In this document: positions 35,379 to 44,076 of the stretch, piece by piece | Layout of the letters: every line of letters starts with the position of its first letter | How positions within the stretch are numbered: the first letter of the stretch is position 1 | Source of the DNA: Candidatus Dormiibacterota bacterium | GTDB taxonomy: Bacteria > Chloroflexota > Dormibacteria > Aeolococcales > Aeolococcaceae | Length of the DNA: 64,000 bases | Assembly: GCA_003153505.1 (NCBI GenBank) | Contig: PLZA01000074.1 | Span: 143,824-207,823, forward strand | Reading direction: 5' to 3' | Translations under genes and position numbers: made by a program | The notes under the pieces: generated by a model | Database searches by the model: none | What the model was told of the DNA's origin: nothing | Seen by the model: the letters and a program-made list of their open reading frames with translations, nothing else

Positions 35379-37864
35379 CTACTCGTGTCGCAGAGCGCTG
35401 AGCACCGAGGTTCGCACCGCTCTGCGAGCTGGACCGATGGTTGCGACGACCGCCGCCAGGACCACCACGAGGACGAGCAAGAGAACCGTCTCGAGTGGAA
35501 ACACGAATCCTGGGGCGAAGGTGGACGTGGTGCTGGCCTGCAGCATCGGTACTGCGATGAGACACCCTGCGGCCACGCCGATCAGTGTTGCCGCGCCGGC
35601 CAGAAGACCGGCTTCGGTGAGCACCCTGCGCATCGCCTGGCGGCTGCCGAGGCCGACCGCGCGCAGCAGCGCCAGCTCGCGGGTCCCCTGGCGGACGTTG
35701 ACGAGCAGCGTGTTGACGACCGCGAGCATGGCGATGATCACCGAGATGATCGCGATCGCGATCACGAGCCCGATCGAATGCTGGAGTGCGTCGCGGGCAT
35801 CGCCTTCGATGACGCTCACCGGAACCGCCTGCATGCCGTAGCTCGCAGCGGTCGCGGCGACCGCGGTCGCGGATCCGTGCGTGGTGAGCACGAGATCGTC
35901 GAACCCGTCGGCGGTGGTGCCGAAGTACGTTCGCGCGAGATCGTCCGCCATGACCAGGCTCTCGCCACCATCGCCGGCAGGGAAGGAGTGACTGACCACC
36001 CCCACAACCGTGAAGTACACGACGCCCTTCTGCGTCTGGACCGGCAGCTGCGACCCGACGACCCAACCGGTCGCCGTTGCCAGTCCCGCGGGCTCGAGGA
36101 AGCTCGGCCCGTTCTCGAGGGCGTGCAGTGCCGCTGTGCGATCGCCGGAGACGACGTCGAGGCCGCCGAGCGACGCGTAGACGCCAGGGTCGATCGCCGC
36201 GACACCCTCGGCCGCGCCGGCGACGTTTTCAGAGAGCAAGCGCAGCGGGGTCGCCTGAGCGACGCCCGGGCTACGCCCGATTGCAGCCATCACCTGGTCG
36301 TTCTGAGTCACGGGGCTCGTCACGACGGTATCCCCGGCGAAGAGCTGGGAGACCCAAGTGTCGCTCGCGGACAGCGCGCCGGCGCTCAGAACGCTGACCC
36401 CGACGGCGGTTGCCACCGCGAGCGCCAGGCCGGCGGTTGTCATCGCGGTTCGGTTGCGGGCCCGAATGAGATGTGCGGCTCCGGGTTGCGCGCCGGTGAC
36501 GAACGGTGAGATGGCGAGCGCGATCAGGCTGATGACCAGCGGGGCGATCAGCGGCAGGGCGACCACGAGCCCGAGCAGCAGCGCGACGACGCCGGCGGCA
36601 ACCAGCCCGCTTGCGGTGCTGAGGAAGCAGAGGGCCGCGATCACCAGGAGGACGGGGCTCGCCGTGCGCAGCAGGACACTCGCTCGCTGATGTTCCCCGA
36701 TCGGATGGGGTCGCAAGGCATCGAGGATGGGGAGGCGCGCCGCGGCGAACAGCGGCAGGAGTCCACCGACCAGCGCCGCTCCGAGCCCAGCGACGATGGC
36801 GGCGATCACCTCGCCGGCCTGCGGCATGAGGGATGGAGCGGCGAGGTCCGCGGGTGACAGGCCGTTGTTGAAAAGTGTGCCCAGGATGAGGCCGGCGGCA
36901 ACGCCGACCGGGACGGCTGCGACGGCGACGGTCGCAACCTCCGCCCCGAACAGCCGGAAGACCTGGCGCGACGACGCCCCGGCGGCCCTGAGCAGGCCGA
37001 TCTCGCGGCGGCGCTCATAGGCTGCCAGGGCGGCGCTGTTGGCCGTGACCCCCGCGCCGACGATGAGGCTCAGCACCGTCGCGAGCGCGAGGAGCGGCTG
37101 GAGGTCCTGAAGCGGCGCCGCCGCGCCTGCGCGCGGGTCGTACGTCGTGACCGCCGAGCCGAGCTTGGCATGGACCTCGCTCGCGACGGCGGAGACCGTC
37201 GCGCCGGGGCCGAAGCGCAGCGCCACCAAGGGCGTGCGCAGCCCCAGGCCGAATGGCCCGAGCATCGCCGCGTCATCCACGAATACCGCGTCGTGGGTGA
37301 AGGACGGTCCTGCGCCCGTGCCCGACGTGAAGCCGACGACGGCGAAGAGGTCCGGCCCGGTCGCGGTGATCATCTGAATCTGCTGGCCGATTGCGATCGG
37401 GAAGGTGCGGCCGCTCGTCAGCGCCGTGCTCAAACCCTTGTCGATGGCCACCTCCGAGGTGCTGCCCGGATGCGGCAGGCGGCCTGCGATGACCGAGACG
37501 CTCCGCAGTGCCGCGCTCGAGTCCTGGAGGCCGACCAAGGTTACGGTGTCTCCCTCGAGCCCACTCCCTGCGGGCCCGGCGGTCACCTGCTTCTCATAGA
37601 GCGGCACCGCCTGCACGACGCCTGGGAGATCCGCGAGGGTGGTGACCTGCGCGGGGGCCAGACCGGAGCCGCTGTCCACACGGACGTCGAGCGATGACGC
37701 GCCGGCCTGCTGCAGCTGGGCTTCGCTTGCCTGCACCGTCAGACCCTGGATCGCGATCTGGACGGCGAGCACCACGGCGATACCGAGCGCAACCGCGCAC
37801 GAGGTGAGCGCGCTGCGTAGCGGACGTGCCCGGATGGCGCGAAGCGCCATGAGCCAGAGGTCGC

Positions 37865-37868
<4 letters not shown>
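35379..37868 (-). CDS. FtsX-like ABC transporter permease
   Basis: 829 residues, two FtsX/MacB-type halves. It begins 'LWLMALRAIRARPLRSALTSCAVALGI' with a first membrane helix, then a large extracytoplasmic domain. Two clusters of membrane helices follow, and a second extracytoplasmic domain precedes the last cluster ('IAIAIISVIIAMLAVVNTLLVNV'), which ends with 'ELALLRAVGLGSRQAMRRV'. It overlaps the ATPase gene by 4 bp. Family members move lipoproteins, peptides or drugs, or act as mechanotransmission complexes. Confidence 0.85.
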
Positions 37869-38695
<827 letters not shown>

Positions 38696-38723
38696 AGTGC
38701 TGGGCCCTTGAGAAAGTGTGGGA

Positions 38724-39644
38724 TTAGAGCGTCAGGAACGCTTCGAGGACGGATTCGATCGTGTTCGGGAACAGACCTTCGTACTGATTCACGGGTGGGG
38801 CAGGAACGTTCTGCGGCAGGCTGCCAACCGGGATTACCAACGGCGTCTGCAGCGGGGTGGTTGGGAGCGGTGCCGCGGTTGCGGGACCAACGCCCGGGGC
38901 GGCCGGCGCGGGGGAGTTGCGGGTCGGCGGCTTTGGGGATGGCGTGCGTCGCGGTGGCGATGAGACGCCGACCTGCGCGAACTCCTCGCTGAACATCCAG
39001 ACGTTTGGCTCGCTGCCGACACCAGTCCAGTTCACACCGGGCGCGCTCTCATCGGAGCCGACACCCATCTCGGTGTAGCTGCTGCCGAGGATGTTGGATC
39101 GATGGTCGCTGCTGTTCATGAAGGCGCTGTTGATGTAGCTGGCAGGGCTGGAAGAGCCGGTTTCCCATCCGATGTTCTCACCCGCCGACTGGTAGCGAAC
39201 GCCGAATGCCTGCATCATCGAGAAGACAAGTTCGCCGCAGCCGAGGATCGGATGCGCGAAGTAGTTGCGCCTGATCATGTCATCGGACCGCCCGTATACC
39301 TGGACGCCCCTGCAGTTGTAGGGGGCGCCCTCACCGATGTTCTGGAGCGTCCCGCTGGCGATCAGCGAATGCACGCCGTTGCTGGTCCGGTCCTGGTTGG
39401 TCAGCGAAAACAGCTGCGAGTCCTCACTGGCGTTGGCGCTCGCGACGCCGGTGGTGCCGGCGAGATGGAGCACCGCCAGCCCGCATGCCGCGACGAGCCC
39501 GGCAGTCATCACGATGGGGCGGATCGCCCGCCGGAGGCGCCGGCTGGGCTGGCGCGCCGCGGTCGCCAGGTCGATCGTGGTCCGCACCGCAGCGGCAGTC
39601 CGGAGCACGTCGTCCCACGCCAAGGGCAGCGGCCGACGTTCCAT
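38724..39644 (-). CDS. CAP/SCP-domain extracellular protein
   Basis: About 306 residues from ATG 39644, which has AAGGAA upstream. An N-terminal membrane/signal helix (about 45-65) precedes a CAP domain with 'YFAHPILGC', 'SAGENIGWETG' and 'SSDHRSNILGSSYTEMGVG'. The following linker is Pro/Thr-rich. SCP/CAP proteins are secreted or surface-attached and are common in sporulating and Terrabacteria genomes. The function here is unknown. It is divergent from tadA copy 1. Confidence 0.82.
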   Translation of the reverse strand: MERRPLPLAWDDVLRTAAAVRTTIDLATAARQPSRRLRRAIRPIVMTAGLVAACGLAVLHLAGTTGVASANASEDSQLFSLTNQDRTSNGVHSLIASGTLQNIGEGAPYNCRGVQVYGRSDDMIRRNYFAHPILGCGELVFSMMQAFGVRYQSAGENIGWETGSSSPASYINSAFMNSSDHRSNILGSSYTEMGVGSDESAPGVNWTGVGSEPNVWMFSEEFAQVGVSSPPRRTPSPKPPTRNSPAPAAPGVGPATAAPLPTTPLQTPLVIPVGSLPQNVPAPPVNQYEGLFPNTIESVLEAFLTL

Positions 39645-39676
39645 ACGGCGTTCCTTCAGGTGAAATCGCAGCTGAC

Positions 39677-39682
39677 TATGAT
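39677..39682 (+). promoter_or_regulatory. Possible -10 box upstream of tadA copy 1
   Basis: TATGAT matches the -10 consensus at five of six positions. The hexamer 17 bp upstream is a poor -35. It lies in the 194-bp region between the CAP-domain gene and tadA copy 1. Confidence 0.25.
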
Positions 39683-39838
39683 CGACCCGTTCCGGCCGGT
39701 CCCTATCAAACCCCCTCAGAGCCCCTGGGACGCTGCTTCGACAGGATCGTTGCACCGTTCACGGTTCATCCCGGGGATGCTTGATCCAGCCTCCGAGCAG
39801 GTATTCCAACGCGATCACACGAGGTGGTTTGAGCTCTC

Positions 39839-41440
39839 ATGTCGTTGCTCGACCGAGTGCAGCGGAAAGCAGAGGGAACTCCCCCGTCTTCCGCACCCAG
39901 CGCGCCGTCGCCGTCTGCTCCCCCCGGGGCGCCGGATCGCCCCTCTGACGACGGAGCTGAACCGTTCCCTCCGGCCGGCTGGCAGAATCGCCCCGGTGGC
40001 GTCTCGCCGGCGCCGGTGCCGGCAACTCCCGCGCCCGCGGCGCGGCCGTTCGAGGTCGAGCGACCGGCGCCCGCCCCTGAACCGCAGCGCGCCCCGACCC
40101 TGCTGAACCGCGCCGGCGGTATGCGCCCCGGACTGAGCAAGATGGGTGGCCACGTCAACACTCACGTGGCGTTGCGTGGCAAGGTGCACCAGCGCCTCGT
40201 CGAGGAGCTCGCCCAGGGCACCGACTCCGTACCACCCGAGGTCGTCCGCCAGCGTATCGCCGAGCTGCTCAACGACGTGATCACCGAGCAGAACATCACG
40301 ATGAGCCGGCCCGATCGTCTCCGCCTCGTCGAGATCCTCATCAATGACGTGCTCGGTCTCGGACCGCTCGAGGAGCTGCTCGCGAGCGAGGACATCACCG
40401 AAATCATGATCAACAGCTACAAGCAGATCTACGTCGAGCAACACGGCAAGCTGACGCTGAGCCCGGTGACGTTCGAGAGCGACCAGCAGCTGATGCAGGT
40501 CATCGACCGGATCGTCAGCAGCATCGGCCGCCGCGTCGATGAGTCGTCGCCGATGGTCGACGCGCGCCTCAAGGATGGGTCCCGCGTCAACGTGATCATT
40601 CCGCCGCTCGCGCTGCGTGGACCGACGATGACCATCCGAAAGTTCGCCAAAGAGGCGCTGACCATCGATGACCTGATCAAATACGGATCGATCACGGAGG
40701 ACATGGTTCGCTTTCTTCGCGCATGTGTGCGCGGGAAGATGAACGTCGTGGTCAGCGGCGGCACCGGCTCGGGAAAGACGACCACGCTCAACATCCTGAG
40801 CGGCTTCATCCCCGAGGACGAACGCATCGTCACCATCGAGGATGCGGCCGAGCTCCAGCTTCGCCAGGATCATGTGGTCACGCTGGAGACACGTCCCGCG
40901 AACGTCGAGGGCCGTGGCCGCGTGTCGATTCGCGACCTGGTGATCAACTCCCTGCGCATGCGGCCGGACCGCATCGTCGTCGGAGAATGTCGTGGTGGTG
41001 AAGCGCTGGACATGCTCCAGGCGATGAACACCGGCCATGATGGATCGCTGACGACGCTCCATGCGAACAATGCGCACGACTGCATCAGCCGTCTGGAAAC
41101 GCTGGTCCTGATGGCGGGCGCGGAGCTGCCGTCGCGCGCCATCCGCGAGCAGATCGGCTCGGCGGTCAACGTCGTTGTGCAGCAGTCCCGCCTCCGCGAC
41201 GGAACGCGCAAGATCGTCAGCATCACCGAGGTGCTCGGCTGCGTCAACAACGAGGTCAAGCTCCAGGACATCTTCACCTACAAGCAGGTTGGCGTCGACG
41301 AGGATGGCAAGGTGGTCGGGTCCTACATGCCGACCGGGGTCATCCCGACGTTCCTCGATCATCTGAGCACCTCCGGCGAGCAGCTCTCCGAGGACATCTT
41401 CCAGCCGATCCACGTGATGGACGGGGTCGGCTCGGCCTGA
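39839..41440 (+). CDS. cpaF: Tad pilus secretion ATPase TadA/CpaF (copy 1)
   Basis: 533 residues. A Pro/Ala-rich N-terminal linker (1-110) precedes the type II/IV secretion ATPase fold: 'LASEDITEIMINSYKQIYV', Walker A 'GGTGSGKTTTLNIL', 'DAAELQL', and 'GECRGGEALDMLQAMNTGHDGSLTTLHANN'. It would energise Flp pilus assembly at the TadB/TadC platform. Compared with copy 2 it has an extra N-terminal region and a longer C-terminus. The start is ATG 39839. Confidence 0.92.
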   Translation: MSLLDRVQRKAEGTPPSSAPSAPSPSAPPGAPDRPSDDGAEPFPPAGWQNRPGGVSPAPVPATPAPAARPFEVERPAPAPEPQRAPTLLNRAGGMRPGLSKMGGHVNTHVALRGKVHQRLVEELAQGTDSVPPEVVRQRIAELLNDVITEQNITMSRPDRLRLVEILINDVLGLGPLEELLASEDITEIMINSYKQIYVEQHGKLTLSPVTFESDQQLMQVIDRIVSSIGRRVDESSPMVDARLKDGSRVNVIIPPLALRGPTMTIRKFAKEALTIDDLIKYGSITEDMVRFLRACVRGKMNVVVSGGTGSGKTTTLNILSGFIPEDERIVTIEDAAELQLRQDHVVTLETRPANVEGRGRVSIRDLVINSLRMRPDRIVVGECRGGEALDMLQAMNTGHDGSLTTLHANNAHDCISRLETLVLMAGAELPSRAIREQIGSAVNVVVQQSRLRDGTRKIVSITEVLGCVNNEVKLQDIFTYKQVGVDEDGKVVGSYMPTGVIPTFLDHLSTSGEQLSEDIFQPIHVMDGVGSA

Positions 41441-41523
41441 TCCCGTCGCGTTTCCGGCGGTCCAGGGTCCCATACGTTCGCAGGCGTACAGCCGTTTGCC
41501 CCGAAGAGGCGCAGGGTGGGGCC

Positions 41524-41718
41524 ATGAAAGCCGCCGAACACCGCCTCGCCCTCTGCCCGAACTGCAACGGTTCCGGAGATAGCAATCGGAAAGTTGAGTT
41601 CCGCCGGGGTACGGTCGGTGCCTGGGCGTCGAAGGCGACGGCGGCCGACGAATGTGGCTGGTGCTCCGGCGAAGGCCTCATCTACGAGCCCGTGAACCTC
41701 CCGCCACCGGCGAGCTGA
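41524..41718 (+). CDS. Small zinc-ribbon protein (DnaJ-like CxxCxGxG motifs)
   Basis: 64 residues with 'CPNCNGSGD' and 'CGWCSGEG', two CxxC-type pairs as in the DnaJ zinc-binding region. A purine-rich GGGTGGGG lies upstream of ATG 41524. No J-domain is present. It sits between the two convergent tadA copies and might help them fold or interact, but that is speculation. Confidence 0.6.
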   Translation: MKAAEHRLALCPNCNGSGDSNRKVEFRRGTVGAWASKATAADECGWCSGEGLIYEPVNLPPPAS

Positions 41719-41784
41719 TCTCCGGGCCCCAGCCCCACCCGAGTCCTCTGGTGGACCATGGGACGGCCGGCAACGCAGTGCTTG

Positions 41785-42954
41785 CTAGGCGACGCCGCTG
41801 AGGTGACCGTTCTTCTCGGTCGCGACCCCGACCTGCCGGCGGTCGGGGAAGATCTGCGCGAGGCGAGGCGGCAGCGGGATGCCCATGTCGAACAGCCTGT
41901 CGATGATTCGCGGCCGGATGCCCGTCGGCTCGAAGTCGCCGATGATCTTGCCGGTCGACGGATCTGCGCCTCGGGACTCGAACTTGAAGATCTCCTGCAC
42001 GGTGATCATCTCGCCCTCCATCCCGATGACTTCGGTGATGGACACCACCTTGCGCGACCCGTCCTTGAGGCGGTTCAGCTGGATGATGAGGTTGATCGCG
42101 CCGGCGATCTGCTGACGGATCGCCTTGAGCGGCAGATCCAGACCGGCCATGAGCACGAGCGTCTCGAGCCTCGACAGAGTCTCGCGTGGGCTGTTCGCAT
42201 GGATCGTGGTCAGAGAGCCGTCATGGCCGGTGTTCATCGCCTGGAGCATGTCGAGGGCTTCACCGCCACGGCACTCTCCGACGACGATGCGATCGGGTCG
42301 CATGCGCAGGGAGTTGATGACCAATTCGCGGATCGCGATGCGGCCTTCGCCGTTGACATCGGCGGGACGAGCTTCGAGACGGCAGACGTGCTCCTGGTGC
42401 AGCTGCAATTCCGCCGCGTCCTCGATGGTGACGATGCGTTCGTCGATGGGGATGAACCCCGAGCAGACGTTGAGCAGCGTCGTCTTTCCAGTGCCGGTTC
42501 CGCCCGACACCAGGATGTTGGCGCGGGCGAGCACGCAGGCCTGGATGAAGGCTGCGGCTTCCTGGGTCATCGTTCCGAACCCGATGAGATCGGAGACCTG
42601 GTACGGGTCCTTGCTGAACTTTCGAATCGTGAGAATTGGACCGTCGAGCGCAACCGGCGGAATGGCCGCGTTCACGCGGGATCCGTCGAGCAGACGCGCA
42701 TCCATGAGCGGTGTGCGCGAATCGATGCGGCGGCCGACCGCTGCGCCGATAGTGTCGATCACGCGCATCAGGTGCGCCTCGTCGTCGAACCTGATGTCCG
42801 TGAGGAGAATCTTGCCCTTGCGCTCCACGTAAACCATCTCTGGTCCGTTGACCATGATTTCGGTGAGGCTGTCGTCATCGACCAGTGGACGCAGTGGGCC
42901 CAAAGCCTCGAGATACCGGCTGTCGAGCTTCTGCGAGACGGCTGCCATGCTCAC
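41785..42954 (-). CDS. cpaF: Tad pilus secretion ATPase TadA/CpaF (copy 2)
   Basis: 389 residues. It lacks the long N-terminal linker of copy 1. The ATPase fold is complete: 'LVDDDSLTEIMVNGPEMVYVE', Walker A 'GGTGTGKTTLLNV', 'DAAELQLHQEH' and 'GECRGGEALDMLQAMNTGHDGSLTTIHANS'. AAGGAG lies 9 bp before GTG 42954. Two TadA copies facing each other suggests two pilus machines or alternating motors sharing one TadBC platform. Confidence 0.92.
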   Translation of the reverse strand: MSMAAVSQKLDSRYLEALGPLRPLVDDDSLTEIMVNGPEMVYVERKGKILLTDIRFDDEAHLMRVIDTIGAAVGRRIDSRTPLMDARLLDGSRVNAAIPPVALDGPILTIRKFSKDPYQVSDLIGFGTMTQEAAAFIQACVLARANILVSGGTGTGKTTLLNVCSGFIPIDERIVTIEDAAELQLHQEHVCRLEARPADVNGEGRIAIRELVINSLRMRPDRIVVGECRGGEALDMLQAMNTGHDGSLTTIHANSPRETLSRLETLVLMAGLDLPLKAIRQQIAGAINLIIQLNRLKDGSRKVVSITEVIGMEGEMITVQEIFKFESRGADPSTGKIIGDFEPTGIRPRIIDRLFDMGIPLPPRLAQIFPDRRQVGVATEKNGHLSGVA

Positions 42955-43117
42955 GTGAAGATGCTCCTTGGGTTTCGGACGGAAGGCGGTTCCGCGCCGA
43001 TTGTGTGCGCCGCGACCGCGCGTTCTGCCGGGAGCAACCGGTTCGATACACGTTCGATTCCTGCAGCGTTCCAGACATCCACGACTCGTTAACTCGTCCG
43101 GGTACGATCACCTCGCT

Positions 43118-43627
43118 GTGATAAGTGCAGGGACGGTGGCGGCGGCTGGGGCAGCCTCCATCCAGGACGACGAGTGGTTCGGAGAGGGGAGTGCCTTCGA
43201 CTCCGGCGAAGACCTCGCCGCCGCGCTCTTCGCGCTTGCCGGCACGACTCCGAGCGATGTCGCCATACCGGCAGAGGTCGCCTGGCCGATTGCGATCCCA
43301 GAGGACGACCCGGTCTTTGTCGAGGTGCAGCGGCCCGGTGCCCTCGAGGGAGCCCGCCGCCCAGGATCCCAGTACAGCAGTGCGAGACCATCGAGCAGAC
43401 CATCGGCGAATTGGTCGGTCCGCTCGCCCGGCGAGCAGTTGCTCCCGCCGAAGGTTTCCGGACGGTCCGGGTGGACGATCCGCAACAGCGTTGCCGTGCT
43501 CCACAGGACCGAGGACGCGATCGCCCGGCTTCGCGAGGAAGCGGTCGCGATGGCATTCCTCGCCGCGGCCGAGGCGTGCGGGCGAGGACGTCCGTCGTCG
43601 CTCGAGCGGCGCAGCCACCCTCGGTAG
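43118..43627 (+). CDS. Hypothetical protein, uncertain frame
   Basis: About 169 residues from GTG 43118. The first 75 residues ('FDSGEDLAAALFALAGTTPSDVAIPAEVAWPIAIPEDD') and the last 45 ('EDAIARLREEAVAMAFLAAAEAC') look like ordinary coding sequence. The middle part is Ser/Arg/Pro-rich and less convincing, and another frame there also reads plausibly. Family unknown. It could be a gene with a frameshift or a sequence error. Confidence 0.4.
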   Translation: MISAGTVAAAGAASIQDDEWFGEGSAFDSGEDLAAALFALAGTTPSDVAIPAEVAWPIAIPEDDPVFVEVQRPGALEGARRPGSQYSSARPSSRPSANWSVRSPGEQLLPPKVSGRSGWTIRNSVAVLHRTEDAIARLREEAVAMAFLAAAEACGRGRPSSLERRSHPR

Positions 43628-43634
43628 CGCCTGC

Positions 43635-44072
43635 TCAGCGTTCGTACTGGCGGAGCCGTTCCTCGACCTGTGAGCTCGTGAGCGAGATGGCTCCCGCAGG
43701 AGTCCCCCGGGTGGGAGCGCCGGCGCCAGCGGGTGCGTCCGCCGAGGCTCTACCCGAGCCCGGGCCATCGTCGTCCGGCTTGTCAGCTCCCTCGCGCTCC
43801 CGCCGCCGCATCATCGCGTAGACGTTGTCGAGAGTCGGGGCGTGGCCCTGGCGGAGCAGCGCAAGCACTGCCTCTGGATCGATCGCGCCGGGAGCAGCGA
43901 GTGCCGCCGCACGGGCGGACTCGAGTGCCGCTGCCTGCGCCGCCTTCATCTCGTGGCGTGCGTGGCGTGCGATCCGGAGCAACCCGAGACAGATGATGCC
44001 CTCCACAACGGCGAGGCCGGCCAGGATGAGTACTGAGTGATCCTGGATCCAGCTCACCAACTGGTTGGTCAC
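43635..44072 (-). CDS. Small membrane-anchored protein with Ala-rich tail
   Basis: About 145 residues from GTG 44072. One N-terminal helix ('VLILAGLAVVEGIICLGLL') is followed by a charged helix ('HEMKAAQAAALESARAAAL') and a Gly/Ala/Asp-rich linker ending in 'SLTSSQVEERLRQYER'. The function is unknown. It starts 4 bp after the stop of the large acidic DUF4388-like gene, so the two are probably cotranscribed. Confidence 0.6.
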   Translation of the reverse strand: MTNQLVSWIQDHSVLILAGLAVVEGIICLGLLRIARHARHEMKAAQAAALESARAAALAAPGAIDPEAVLALLRQGHAPTLDNVYAMMRRREREGADKPDDDGPGSGRASADAPAGAGAPTRGTPAGAISLTSSQVEERLRQYER

Positions 44073-44076
44073 CGGG

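Noticed and set aside
34176-36509. 777-residue plus-strand ORF
   Set aside because: It is antisense to the lipoprotein and FtsX permease genes, is rich in Arg/His/Gly and shows no motif; the minus-strand frames have clear membrane and lipobox features.
39815-41473. 552-residue minus-strand ORF
   Set aside because: Antisense shadow of tadA copy 1, which has intact Walker motifs in the plus frame.
41758-43092. 444-residue plus-strand ORF
   Set aside because: Antisense to tadA copy 2.
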